Counted from the stretch's first letter, positions 22,871 to 35,192 are shown. The stretch is DNA of 64,000 nt from Rotaria sordida (GCA_905250125.1 CAJNOL010000753.1:1-64000), one strand, 5' to 3'. The notes: a model not told the origin generated them from the letters alone. Made by a program: numbers and translations.

Positions 22871-23890
22871 TTCATTGTCTTAAGGTATGCGAACGGATCT
22901 GAACTGTTAGAATGACTTTTTACGTCGAAAAATTGCATCCTCCTTTTCTTCAAATAGTTACTTACAATAATGTGTCGAGATTTATTCTACAAATGTAATC
23001 ATGATCAAATTATTATTTACTTTTCTAATCTTCTAAAATGTTTTTTAGTTCTAAATGATAGAATAGTTAAACTACACGATATTCAAAAATACACAGATAA
23101 TTTCGATTCTATTCTTTAACAAATCGAACAAACTATTTATTATCTTAAATAGTTTTGTATTAGTGTTTTTCTTTACGATAAAAATAAATAAGTAATCATC
23201 AAATAAGACTAACGTCAGGAGTATTAAATAACACTGAAATAAAAAATATTCAGCGAAAGCTCTACATATTCAATATTCATGTCAAAATATTTTTGATTTT
23301 TGATCGATATCGATGATTTTTATTCACTATTAGATATCAACATGTAATAGAAATTTCATGTTAAATTGAACTTAACTTATTTGAAGTAATAAATAATATT
23401 GAATAAAAAAACGTTTTATCAAAAGGAATAAAGGGTTATGCACGTTGTTTTGTTATTTTTTTTTTTTTGCTTTTGTGCAGAACGAAAATGTTTTGTCGAC
23501 TCTAACCATTATAACGTGTATATTTCTCGATACATCTATATTTTTCTTCGAAGAAAGAAAGAGAAAAAGTCTGCTGTTTTTGCTTTTTCTTTTCTATACT
23601 CGTCCAACTTGTGTCTTATTCATGCTAATAGTTATTTCTCATAGTTATAAAGTAACTATAGACTACTATTAGAAACATGATTTTCATCAAGGATAGACAG
23701 ATACATATTTAATAAAATATAATAAAGAAAAAATAGTTGTGCTGTTTACAATATATTGATGATTTCTCGTGGTTCTTCTCTAAATAATTTCTGTTAAAAA
23801 CCATAATTCTAATGTTGTTTATTTATTTTTTAGATTTAATCAAATAAAAAACGTGTCTTCATAGTGGAAAAATCATCTTCAAATAATTCT
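22871..23890. other. intergenic
   Basis: AT-rich. Two overlapping frames of about 70 codons at 23438-23672 are phenylalanine-rich low complexity. The right end is the 5' flank of the nuclear receptor. Confidence 0.4.
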
Positions 23891-26247
23891 ATGAATAGAA
23901 AGCGACAATCAACAATAGTACTACGTGAATGTAAAATTTGTGAAGCTCCGGCTCAATATTCGTATTACGGTGTTATAGCATGTTCTCCATGCAAAATATT
24001 TTTCAAACGAAATGCTGAACGAGGACAAGTGAATCAAAAATATGTATTTTCTTTCAATTATATTCATTTTTTCAGAAAGTATTAAAATGCAATTCTGATG
24101 GTCATTGTGAAATAAATTCAAATAATCGTTATCATTGTTCTTATTGTCGACTTATGAAATGTTTTACAAATGGAATGCAAACTGAAATGCTTCGATCTTC
24201 TTTGCCAAAAAGAAAGAAAAAAAGTGAAAAAGAAAAAATGATGACAAATCCAGTAGAAACAACATCAACAGCGTTAGTTAGATTAAATCAACTTGAACAA
24301 GTGAGACTATTTGATTATCATAGTTAAGTATATGATCCCTGTTAGTATGAGGAAACCGTTGAAAATTGATTCATTATTTTTATCTAAACTCATTTCAAGC
24401 ATCTAGGAAACAAAACAATGAGAGTTATTTTCAAATTTAATATTTAAAGGTATCAGTTTTCCGAGAACGGCTTGATGAATACCTCTCAAACTTTCAAATC
24501 AGATAGATCTTGATGAAAGAAGAAAAGTTGTTATACAGTCAAAATTCTGGGATGTTTTCTTCTCAGAGATATTGAGGGTACGAAAGCGAATAAGAATGGC
24601 TTGAAGTTATCCTTTCCACAAAATTCTATATTTGATATTTTTAGGAGTGAAATTTTTTTCTATGACAACTACAGATAGAAAATATTTTCATCTTTATTTC
24701 TAGTAAAATAAATCTAATTAATTATTAACGAATGATAGTTTTTTGATTTAAAATTTCAAGAGATATCATTAATACTATCCGTTTAAAAAAAGAATGGTCG
24801 TGATCATTTTTCGAATAACTTCCAAACGGAAGTAGCTAGCGAGCTGCAGTTTTCATCATTGTGTGAGCAAAATGAGTATTCTATAAATCCATCGATAAAT
24901 ACTCGAAGTTCTTACAGTTTCACGATTCCACTAGCCAAAATCTTTCAAAGAGTTCTTCAGAGTTTTTTTAAGACTATCAAGATTTTTCAAATTTCAAATT
25001 TTCTTGGTATTTGCCAAAAATAGTCGACGTTTCCAAAATTTCGATATAATACTTTCAGATTGGTTTGAAATCAAAAAGAAATATCACCACTAGGCTTTGC
25101 ATAGTTTACATATATAGGTGTCTATGAAACTTAAAAGAAACTTCGAAGAACTCTTTGAAAGATTCATGCTGGAGAAATCTTGAAACTGCAAGAACTTCGA
25201 ATATTTATCGATGGATTTATAGAATACTCATTTACCCACACAATGGTGAAAAGCGCAGCTCGCTAGCTGCTTCCATTCGAAAGTTATTCGAAAAATAGCT
25301 ACGATCATTCTTTTTTTTAAATGGATAATAGTTAAATATGCATTTACTCTACAATTTTGAACATAGCTTCTGAAAGAAATATACTGAAATATTATCGGAT
25401 CACATATGTTTATAGTAAATATGTTTGAATAATCTATTGTTTTTTCGTTGTTTAGTTTCCAACATTGAATCTGTTACGATCAGATCAATCAACATTGGAT
25501 GTCGATCAATGGAATCTTATCTCAAATTTATCACGTTGTTATGATGAACATAGTGGATTATCAATAGGTCAAACTTACATGCATGAACAAAATAAATTAC
25601 CTCATAAATTACGTTATAAATGTGCATCAGTGTCCGAGTTATATCAAATGATGTTTAATGATGCTCAATTATTATACAAAAACAATCGCGATTTTCGTTG
25701 TTTATCAGCAGATGATCGTTCTATTTTACTGCATAGTACATTGTCACATACGGTAACTCTTTCTTCGAATTTCATTTTATTTAAAATTGGATTGATGAAT
25801 TATCCCGCTTATTACGATGCTGTTGGAATAATAAGTCATCCAAGTGTAATATCTGTTGCTCAGCGTTTGGCATCTCGACTTGATGTTGACATAATCGCTA
25901 TGAAACTCTTTCTTGCGATTCTTTCTGTCTCAACAGTCAACTATACTGTTTATTCAAATATTCATCCAGTTAATTTATCCAATATCAAGCAAATCTTGGA
26001 TATTCAAGATAGATATATTGAATTAGCATGGCGATATCTATGTTACAAATACAATCATAAAGAAACTGTTAAATATTTTTCTAATTTTATAAGATTGTTC
26101 ATTACTTTGACTGAGGGCATAGTGATATCACAAGATGTTCAATGCTTTACAGATGCAATCGATTCTGTTGTTCAACGGACTAAACAAGCTGTTTCTATCG
26201 ATGATCAAACGTTTTCTTTTTCTGATGTATCACCTATATTTGTATGA
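23891..26247 (+). CDS. nuclear hormone receptor
   Basis: Three exons (23891-24028, 24076-24300, 25456-26247), all phase 0, give 384 residues. Two zinc fingers form the DNA-binding domain: CKIC...CSPCKIFFKRN (about residues 15-41), then CNSDGHC and CSYCRLMKCF (about 51-75). The P-box is CSPCK rather than the CEGCK of most receptors. A basic hinge (KRKKKSEKEK) follows, then a helical ligand-binding domain in exon 3 whose LSADDRSILL segment fits the LBD signature. Expected to act as a nuclear transcription factor; ligand and targets are unknown. The ATG at 23891 was chosen because the frame upstream lacks an ATG and meets a stop. Intron 2 (1155 bp) is much longer than its neighbours because it holds a foldback repeat. 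Confidence 0.87.
24772..25332. mobile_element. foldback element inside nuclear-receptor intron 2
   Basis: Arms of about 185 bp (24772-24960 and 25140-25332) are reverse complements at roughly 85-90 percent, enclosing a spacer of about 180 bp. The outer ends carry ACTAT(TAT)CCRTTTAAAAAAAG. No coding capacity and no clear target duplication. It probably inserted into an originally short intron. Confidence 0.7.
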
Positions 26248-26710
26248 TGTTGAATGTTGATGCTTTTTTTTAAAAAATAAACATTAGGCACTAAGAAGCA
26301 AAGCGTAAATTTTTACTGAAAAAACTTTAAATTGTCAGGTTTCTAATAATTACTTAACGTTCTAGCTTGTTCGAATATTTAGAACGATTTCTCAGGGTAT
26401 ATTCTATAACGAAACCTGGAGATAGGATCTGTCGTTTTGATTCGATTGTTATCAAATCTTCTCTAATGCTGATTAGAATTTGCTATTATCAGTAAAACTT
26501 TTTACTTTCAATTTTCAGAAAGTTAGAAATACCGAGCTGAGAATATGTTGATATTTTTTTTTCAAAATAATTCAATTTTTTGCTGGATTGAGGGTGAGTG
26601 TTCGTTATTTTTAATCGGAAGAGGAAGCGTTTTACGAGTTGGAGAAGAATTATCTGTTATAATTTTACTTGTTCATAGAACTATATTTATATAATCAAAA
26701 AGAATCATGC
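26248..26710. other. 3' flank of nuclear receptor
   Basis: AATAAA at 26276 is a likely polyadenylation signal. Nothing else recognised. Confidence 0.4.
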
Positions 26711-26779
26711 AAGGAGGATGGAAATCGAACCCACATCTTTCAATAGCCAGTTAGATGTTCTACCGTTAAACTACCTGTT
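26711..26779 (-). tRNA. tRNA-like sequence, probably degenerate
   Basis: Read on the minus strand there is a good internal B box (GGTTCGATTTC) and an A-box-like TAGTTTAACGG with normal spacing, plus a TCATCTAAC...AGATG anticodon-arm candidate. The 5' half of the acceptor stem does not pair with the 3' half (ATCCTCC), and the anticodon loop cannot be set to 7 bases. This is therefore a tRNA pseudogene or tRNA-derived element rather than a working tRNA. Confidence 0.5.
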
Positions 26780-27659
26780 TATCATCTCAGCTATAAAAAC
26801 AGCTACATCTAATAATCATTCTAATTACACAAATACACTACAGAGTGATCCAAACGTAACCCGTCAGCCTTTGATTGCGAATAACTTTTGATAGGAACAA
26901 GATGAAGAGTTGCGATTTTCACCGGTCGAAAGAGGATATGTCACTGCATAGTTTCATAATAATACTCAATGGTCGCAAATAATAATCAAATGACGGATCA
27001 CTGATTTTCGGAAAAGTAGTGATATCATATGAAGATGGCATAGAGTTTCAATTTTATGAAGTGCATGAAACCTGCATACCTACAATCCATGTCCACACCC
27101 TCATTACCGAAACTTTTATCTTCTTTCCTATTTCAAAGCTATAGATGGAACACAAGAAAATGAGGCTGGAAGCGTGGATCATAGATACGCAGGTTACATA
27201 CACTTCACACCCTTTATCATTATGATTATTCCATTGAACAAATTCAGTTTTAAAGAAATATCTATAAAAACTCGACAATCTATTTCATATCATAATTGCA
27301 ATATGAAATGTAGAAGATAGAATACTTTTCTGATGAAAATAGCAGTAAAATAAATACAATAAAAATACGTCTGAAATATTGTCACACCTTGATTATGTGG
27401 ATGTCGATATTTTTCTCAATAACTATATTTGGATATTATTACCTGTTTGTTTCGTTCTCTCTAAACGATTTATCTTGTATTTTTCTCTTTCTTTTTCAAT
27501 GATTGATGAAGAAACGTAAAACTATTTCTCTTCTCATACGATTGTTCGTTGCAATTTTACAGTTATTTACACTACGACAAAAGTGCTCTTAAAAAATAAC
27601 ATACTCATTCAACAAGCATACATTTCATCAAAAGACATTAGAACGAATACAACGCAAAA
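26780..27659. other. intergenic
   Basis: The motif CAGAGTGATCCAAACG at 26841 resembles CAGAGTGTCCCCAAAG at 59047 and could be a transposon end, but no partner end was found. C-rich units at 27090-27110 are too few to call an island. Confidence 0.35.
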
Positions 27660-27812
27660 ATGGCTGACAACATTACTCGATCTCTTCATACATTGCCCGT
27701 CGATTTAGTATATCATATATTGGACAAACTGGATCGATTAACCATTCTTCTATCACTTCGTAATGTTTGTACAAGTCTTAATACGATTATTGATACCTAT
27801 CATCAATATAAG

Positions 27813-29485
27813 GTAAACTATTGCACATTTTTTTTGAAGAAAGAGTTTCATCATCCTCGAAATATTATTTATTTCATTATTAAATTCTATTCTTCATTCT
27901 TCTTCGTTCAACTTAATATTAGATAAAATAAGAAGAGCATCATTTGCTACAATTTATTCGGCTTTTCACTGTGAATTCTTTTTAAAAAAGAACGAAAAAT
28001 AAAATATTTTGTAAAAATCAATTTATTTGCCGTTGTTTCAATCGAAGAATAGTGTACTCCTAACTTTAAGAGCACAAGGAGTACCCAGGAGTATGGCCAT
28101 AGGACTACGAAAGAATACTGTTTGTTCCAAACATTTTATTTCTTCAGATGAAAACAAAAAAAATAATTATTCTTTGGTTTTGTCTACTTGTTTGCATAAC
28201 ACGAGATAGACGATCATTTGATAAACGACCGTTTTTATCGGCCAGTAGTCAACATGCTGACCGTTTAGTTTTCCTATCGTTTCTAATTATAACGAGGAGA
28301 ATATGTTTAACTAATTTAAAGATTATATCAACTGACTGTTGAAGTGGTGACAACGAGTGATTCATCAGGCGTGTGTGACATTTAACTACTTACTAAGACA
28401 TTTGTGTTCGTTGGACCTATCATACTAGTATTTTGGTACTTGTATCTGTAGACGAAAGCTCAATCAGTAAATCAACTTTTACACCTGCAGCTTGAGTTGC
28501 TGCAGCGCAAGCGGAATTACTAACCACTCAAATTGGAATACGTATACATATTTATCAAAAAGAATAAGTAGCGTTTTAAAACGCAGTTTTTGTGTTTCGG
28601 GATTATGGAGCTAGGTCGAAACCAAAAAAAGTTCACTTTGCAGTTGTCAACTGACCACACCGGTATGGTCAAAATCCGTTAGGGAACGATAGTTGAATTC
28701 AAATATATCCGCTCCAAGCACAGCAACCGCGGAGAAGACATGAATGAATGGATCATTTGTAGAGCATGATTATAGTTTTTCTAGCAGTGATACTGAGAAG
28801 AAGTCGAACTACTAATGACATGGGTAATAAATAATACTGATGATTGGCTTAGGTGACGCTCAACGGAAAGATAAAATAATTTTCTACCCCATAGATGTCT
28901 CGAATGCTCGTAATATCAAATAAATACTGCACATGTATCAACTTTCTTTCTCTTGTCTGTCTCATTCTTTCTTGCATTCCTGAGAGCTCTGTCATGTATA
29001 GGTTTCGTTACTTTTTTTCGGTACCTTTTATTTATGTTCTGTTGTTAGAAAGCTCTAAGGTTCGATGGTGTACAAAGGGAGTACCAAGACGTACAGGAGT
29101 ACACTGTTTTTCCCTTGACAGCAGTACTGGAGATTTATTATAATCGGTTAGAACCATGGCAGAAGTAATCATAGTTTACGATTTTTTGTCGATATATTCA
29201 TGCAAAAAGATATTTCCACCAAAAAAATCTCCGGCACCTCTCACTGTTGATACGAAAACTAACAAGAAAAATCATACCAGTCAAAACAGTTTTAAAAACA
29301 GATCGAGAAATATTGATGTGATACTGGAATGATGGACATAGTACACAAAACACCAGTATGAAGAACTGCCCAAAAAAAACATCAAGAGCTCTAGTAAAGG
29401 CAAGAGAATGATCCTAGAAGGCCGCATGTAACTCAGACTCTTCGATTACAAAATGTCCACTTTAATAAAAAAAAAAAACATATAG
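27813..29485. other. decayed stretch between F-box exon and LRR array
   Basis: Short open stretches (28027-28209, 28440-28560, 28895-29143) are interrupted by stops and match nothing I recognise. GAGTACCCAGGAGTATGG (28079) and GAGTACCAAGACGTACAGGA (29078) look alike and may be related copies. Either a very long intron with an old insertion, or lost LRR units. Confidence 0.4.
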
Positions 29486-31260
29486 ACATTCAACGAACTG
29501 ATGTTGACATGAGAATTAATTCCTGCTCAAAAAATTCAACAACTGGCTAACGCATTACACAATAACACTGTGAGACAAGTTTGTCTCCCATCTACGTTCA
29601 ATCCGCTATTTCATTTCCATACAGACACTCACCATGCTCAATCTTTGTTCCAACGAGATCGATGAAGAAGGGGCGCAGTATCTTGCTCAAGCATTACAGA
29701 ATAATACGGTTAGACAAGTTTTCTTCTCATCAAATGTAAATTCATCATGATATTTACGTGCAGACACTCACTACACTAGAACTTCAATTTAACAAAATTG
29801 GCATTACAGGAGCACAATACATGGCTCAAGCATTACAGAATAACACAGTGACACGATTTTTCTTTTCATCAACTATAGTTCACCATTATCTTTCAATATA
29901 GACTCTTACTACGCGCAATCTTGCCTTCAATGGGATTCATGGTGAAGGGGTACAACATCTGGCTCAAGCATTGCAGAATAACAGGGTCAGAGAGCTTTCT
30001 CTTTCATCAACTGTACATTCATCATTATGTTTCAATACAGGCACTTACCACGCTTGACCTTTCCCATAACAGAATCGGTGTTGAAGGGGCGAAATATATA
30101 GCTCGAACATTACAGAATAATACGGTCGGGTAAGTTTTCTTTTCATCGAATATAAAGTCACAATTGTGCTTCAATATAGACACTCACTACGCTCAATTTT
30201 TGGCTCAATGAAATTGGTGATGAAGGAACATAATATCTGACTCAAGCGTTACAAAACAACGTGGTAAGACAAATTTTCTTTTGTACGCCTATAAATTCAA
30301 TATTGTTTCGATGTAGACACTGACGACACTTGACCTTGGAGGAAACAACATTGATTTTAATGGAATACAATATCTAACCCAAACATTACAGAACAACAAG
30401 GTAAGACCAATTTTCTCCTCATCAACGGTACATTCTCACTATTATATTTCAATCCAGACACTCAGCAACCTTACCCTCCGAAGCAACGATATTGGTGCTA
30501 ATGGAGCACAATATCTGGCTGAAGCATTACAGAATACTACAGTCGGATAAGTTTTCTTTCGATTGACGATAATTTCACGATTCTGTTTCCATACAGACAC
30601 TTACCATGCTCAATCTTGAAAGCAGCAACATTGATTCTGTAGCAGCACAGTATCTTGCTCAAGGATTACAAAATAACACTGTCAGACAAGTTTTCTTTTC
30701 ATCGGATGTACAGTGGCCATATTATTTTAATATAGACACTCACAGAGCTTAATCTTCACTACAATAAATTTGGTGATGAAGGACTGGAATATTTAACTCG
30801 AGCATTTCAAAATAACACGGTTAGACAAGTTTTCTTTTCATCGACTGTAATTTCATGATTATGTTTTAATAAAGACACTCATCACACTCAATCTTGGGTT
30901 GAATGAAATCAGTGCTCGAGGAGCACAACATCTGTTTCAGGCATTACAAAATAATACGATGAGACAAGTTTTCTTTTCATCGACTATAATTTCGCCATTG
31001 CGTATCAATACAGAAACTCACCACGCTCGACCTTAGAAGAAATCAAATCCTTACTAAAGGAGCAGAATATCTGGCTCGAGCATTACAAAAAAATACTGTG
31101 AGACAATTTTTCTTCTTGTCCGCTGCATATTCACCTTTATGTTTTAATCCAGACACTCATCATACTCAAGATTGACGGCAATAGAATCAGTGTTAAAGAG
31201 GCGCAACATCTATTTCATGAACGATATCATTTTGAGTACTCTGTGGCGTACTCGAGATAA
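29486..31260 (+). repeat. tandem exon-intron array, 139-bp period
   Basis: Thirteen units at intervals of 139, 139, 138, 139, 139, 137, 141, 139, 139, 139, 139 and 139 bp. Each unit is an 84-nt LRR exon plus an intron of about 55 nt. The introns are also alike: each begins GTnAGACAAGTTTTCTTTTC or similar and ends near TTTCAATAYAG. Whole exon-intron units were therefore duplicated. Confidence 0.88.
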
Positions 31261-31890
31261 TTCATGCATCTGTGCTCATTTAAGAATAATTTCTCATTTT
31301 CATTTTAAAATAACTTTTATTTTATGGACATACTCTTCAAAAAATTCCATTATTTATTTTAATTTCATTGTTTCCACAGCTATTTTTTTAACGGTGGAAA
31401 TCGGAATACTAAAGATTGAATTAAATAAGGCCTAAAAAAGAACCGACATTAATATACCATCTAGTTTCTATAAGAAAAATCATTCACGAAGTAGTAATTG
31501 TATTGTTCGTTAGAGAATATAATTCTGAGTATAAGTCGGTTCCATAAATGTATTATACGAATGACAATAGCTTATTGAATTGATCCCTATTCTTTTTCGA
31601 ATGTTATATTGGTCCTTGCCATAATCCATTATCATAGAATATTTTTCCTTTAAATCAACAATATCGTCGAGGAATGTATCAATAGCTAAGTGGTGATTTC
31701 TCTGACGGTACAATAATCTTGAATATATATTTTCTCTTAGATGGTTGTCGACAAATAATAGCTGATTCTCTGAACTAATCAGCCGAACTTCTCATGGGCT
31801 GAGGTTTATAATACATATATGACCATTTCTCTTAATTATCCTAAAGATGCCTCATAATGGCTCCTTGGTCAGTTATGTGAGTTAGTATGT
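31261..31890. other. intergenic
   Basis: No gene recognised. Frames at 31172-31435 and 31510-31713 have no domain. Confidence 0.35.
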
Positions 31891-31898
31891 ACAATTGG

Positions 31899-32397
31899 CA
31901 AGGGGGAAACAGCTAAAATCAGATTTTTTTGATTTTTTTGATTTTTTGATTTTTTTTTTGATTTTTTTGATTTTTTGATTTTTTTGATTTTTTTGATTTT
32001 TTTTTGATTTTTTTGATTTAAATCAATTGACTTTAAATAAAAAAAAAACAAAAAAGAAATCAGAAAAACCAAAAGAGAAATCAAAAAAATCAGAAAAATC
32101 AAAAAAGAAATCAAAAAAATCAGAAAAATCAAAAAAGAAATCAGAAAAATCAGAAAAATCAGAAAAATCAAAAAAAAATCAAAAAAATCAATAAATTCAG
32201 AAAAATCAAAAAAATCAAAGAAAATCAGAAAAATCAAAAAAAATCTCATTTTCAGCTGTTTTCACTTTTGATTGATGTTTTTGAACAAAAGAAATTAAAA
32301 ATTTTCTGATTTTTTTGATTTTTTTGATTTTTTGATTTTTTTTATTTTTTTTATTTTTTTTTTATTTTTTTGATTTAAATCAGCTGTTTCCCCCTTG
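31899..32397. mobile_element. hAT-type MITE with simple-repeat interior
   Basis: A perfect 8-bp direct repeat ACAATTGG flanks the element at 31891-31898 and 32398-32405, the target-duplication size of hAT transposons. The ends are perfect 16-bp inverted repeats, CAAGGGGGAAACAGCT and its complement. Almost the whole 499-bp interior is GATTTTTT-type repeat in alternating orientation: T-rich 31921-32025, A-rich 32037-32255, T-rich 32304-32385. No coding capacity; a 126-codon frame across it is only translated repeat. Confidence 0.88.
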
Positions 32398-32405
32398 ACA
32401 ATTGG

Positions 32406-34211
32406 TCAACTTATCCCAATGAATTCGAAACTAATTTAACTTACTAGTAGACACTTTCACCAATTTATATCACATAGAAATTTCGAAAAGATCTTTATTT
32501 ACTGTAAGTGAAAAACGATTTGTTTCGAAAAATTCGAGTTTTTCCATTGTTTTTTCAAAATTATCAATTTTATTGACCAAATATCTCAAAGATGGAGCGA
32601 TGAAAAAAATTATTCTTTTTACCAATCGATAGCTCATAAAGTTCACTACAAAAATTTTTTATCGTTTTCAAATCCCATGCTTCCTTTATTTTCTGCAGTC
32701 ATGCTACAAAATGGGAATTCCAATTGCCAATGAAGGATAAAGGATTAAACAGATCATAAGAGAAATGAAAACAGAGTATAGATCTCTAGACCTTCAGTTT
32801 GCATACCGATTAGCTTATCCAGCTGAATGTATCATGTCATTCTATATCTTAATTTTTGATTTTAATGTAAACTTCTATTTGAATTCTATGTGAGTACAAA
32901 TTATTTCAAAAAATTTTGAAAATGCAATATCATTTAACATATTTATTTAAGTCGGTGAAATTTTACTATTTTTTTTTAAAATTTCAATTGCATTTAAAAA
33001 ATATATATTGAATTTGTTTTTAGAACCTAATCAAAACTATAAGCAGTTTTTATCGAAAGATTCGCTGCTGACTAGAACACTGTTTATTTAACGAAAAACA
33101 AAAAAATCTACGATGACTAAATTGAAATTAACATCCCTAATTTAATGATTTAGGAGACTAATTGTAATTAGCAATTAATGCCTTTATTATTTAATGATTT
33201 TTGAAAGCGGATGAAACGATCTGACTCAGATTGATCTCCCATATCAAATGATATATTTGGAGTCGATTCTTCATTTTATGAAACCTGAGAAATTTGAGTG
33301 CTTTGTAAAACTTACAGGACTTCCAATATTTCGAAATTTTGAAGATTCTATTAATAATTTTTCCATTTGAAAAGCATATCAACGTCTAGAAAACTATTTT
33401 TTCTATCAAAATAAGATATTATTCGAAATATTTTTGGTGTGAAATAGCGGCGCTATAAAAGAATAACTAGAGGTATTCAAATAATTGTTCTACATAGTGC
33501 AGAAATTTAGGAGAACAACTGGAGTACCTAGTATTAAGAACACAAAATTCCATGCCAACGTAGATGCCAACGAAACTCAAACAATATCTCATTGGACGCA
33601 AGAGTCGATAGTGAATTAAATACGGACTGAACTTTATATTAACACATCATCTATCAGAAGAAAATAAGAATTAACCAATAATAGAAAATTTTTACATTAA
33701 ATCAAGTCTATTAAAGTCTATACTCGTTCAATCTTGGATAGGATCGATCCTTCTCAGGTCTAGTCGCTTCACCGTCTATGGATGCGCCAAATGTTAAATA
33801 TAAAGAATTTATAAACTATTTCTTTCTTTAAATGTCTTTGAATATTAACCATTATTGTCTTTTTTATAATTTCTTGTTGATTCTTATTGATATTCCAACA
33901 TAAATCTAATTTTTTTTTTGTAATTCTATAATTGCATAATAAATGAAAAATATTGTTTTATTCGAATGTTTTTCTATAAAGATGACTTCATTTGTGTCTT
34001 TCTAAACATATGTTCTTATCTCATTATGATGAACAAAATATATTTTTACAGATAAACATATATGTAAGAAAAATATATGATAAACGAATTGTTTTTATTA
34101 TCTATATAGATATTTATCTTTACGAAGTGTCACATGTTTCTTTTATTTCTTATCATATTTAGTGAAAATAACCAAGCCTTTTTTTTCGAAAGTCTTGCAG
34201 AATAAACTATC
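32406..34211. other. intergenic
   Basis: AT-rich with no gene, RNA or defined repeat. The last bases before 34212 (TCTTGCAG then 11 nt before ATG) look like a splice acceptor in the 5' UTR of the SDR gene. Confidence 0.4.
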
Positions 34212-35192
34212 ATGTGTCTAATTATTGGTTTAATAATCATCCTCTATGGGGCTTACCGTTTGTATCAACATTTTTTTCCAGCACCGGATATCAATTCAAA
34301 GGATAAATATGTTCTTATTAGTGGTTGTGATACAGGATTTGGTCATGGATTGGCTTTAGAACTTGATAAACAAGGTTTTAAAGTCCTTGCTGGTGTATAT
34401 GTTCCTGAGAATGTAGATTCATTGAAAAATAAACTTTCATCTAAAGCTACTGTCTTTCGTCTTGATATAACTAAACAAGAAGATATTAATGCTGCATTTG
34501 AATTAGTCAAAGAAAAGACAAATGTACTTCATGCACTTGTTAATAATGCTGGGATTGGTGCAGGTGGGTTCATCGATTGGATAACATTAGAATCCATGCA
34601 CAAAATAATGGATGTGAATTTTTTTGGACATGTAACTATGACAAAAAAGTTTTTACCATTATTAATAGCTAAACGTGACTGTCGAGTGGTTAATATTTGT
34701 TCAGTTATGGGATTTATAACTCCACCAGGTATGTCAGCATATTGTGCTTCAAAATATGCTTTTGAATCATTTTCTGATTGTCTTCGTCGTGAAATGACTC
34801 CATGGGGTTTACGAGTGTGTATTATCGAACCTGGTTGTTTACGAACACCGATTATTGAAGGACATGATCGTTTAATGCAAGAATTATGGAATGGATTATC
34901 ATCGGATGTACGCCAAAGATGGGGAGAAGATTTTTTCAATGATTTACTTAAGAGAGCAGTAACAAATAATCTTCTTTTTAATTATGCTGACAATCCAATA
35001 AAAGTGGTACGAGCACTCCGACATGCCGTAATGAATAGTAAACCTCGTATTCGATATCATCCAGATTGGTACGCAAAATTTTTCTTTTATCCAATTTCTA
35101 TGCTTCCTGCTTGGTTGGTTGATCTGTTTACATCTCAATTCATGAGCTTGTCTCTTCATCCTGCTGGTGTTAAAAATCAGATTACAGATTAA
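34212..35192 (+). CDS. short-chain dehydrogenase/reductase, retinol-dehydrogenase (SDR9C) type
   Basis: Intronless, 326 residues. An N-terminal membrane anchor (LIIGLIIILYGAYRLY, residues 3-18) precedes a Rossmann domain. YVLISGCDTGFGHGLALEL holds the TGxxxGxG cofactor motif (about 38-47), followed by NNAG (about 111-114). The catalytic Ser lies in CSVMG and the YCASK motif carries Tyr and Lys (about 177-181). PGCLRTPI follows. Length and layout fit the RDH/HSD17B6/DHRS9 group, which oxidises or reduces retinoids and steroids at the ER membrane. NAD versus NADP use and substrate are not set by what is visible. Confidence 0.9.
   Translation: MCLIIGLIIILYGAYRLYQHFFPAPDINSKDKYVLISGCDTGFGHGLALELDKQGFKVLAGVYVPENVDSLKNKLSSKATVFRLDITKQEDINAAFELVKEKTNVLHALVNNAGIGAGGFIDWITLESMHKIMDVNFFGHVTMTKKFLPLLIAKRDCRVVNICSVMGFITPPGMSAYCASKYAFESFSDCLRREMTPWGLRVCIIEPGCLRTPIIEGHDRLMQELWNGLSSDVRQRWGEDFFNDLLKRAVTNNLLFNYADNPIKVVRALRHAVMNSKPRIRYHPDWYAKFFFYPISMLPAWLVDLFTSQFMSLSLHPAGVKNQITD

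Larger units (their letters stand above)
27660..31260 (+). pseudogene. F-box plus 13-unit LRR gene, probably broken
   Basis: Exon 27660-27812 (51 codons, phase 0) encodes an F-box (LHTLPVDLVYHILDKLDRLT) ending HQYK before a GT donor. After about 1.7 kb, 13 phase-0 exons follow with starts at 29486, 29625, 29764, 29902, 30041, 30180, 30317, 30458, 30597, 30736, 30875, 31014 and 31153. Twelve are 84 nt (28 codons, TLTTLxLxxNxIGxEGAQYLAQALQNNT type) and the last is 36 codons with its own stop. This is the ribonuclease-inhibitor-type LRR. Exons 29486 (TGA at 29510) and 30180 (TAA at 30231) carry in-frame stops, and the 30875 exon has AT in place of the GT donor. Phase-0 exons could in principle be skipped, so residual function is not excluded. 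Intended role: SCF substrate receptor, by family. Confidence 0.75.

Noticed and set aside
26711-26779. Functional tRNA
   Set aside because: Acceptor stem does not pair and no 7-base anticodon loop can be drawn; kept only as tRNA-like.
29486-31260. Regularly spaced repeats resembling a CRISPR array
   Set aside because: Period 139 bp, LRR-coding exons with introns, eukaryotic context; no direct-repeat/spacer structure of CRISPR.
31869-32249. 126-codon Phe/Ile/Leu-rich frame on the minus strand
   Set aside because: Translation of the GATTTTTT repeat in the hAT-type MITE.
32406-34211. Possible gene in the gap before the SDR
   Set aside because: Only short frames without domain or splice logic.
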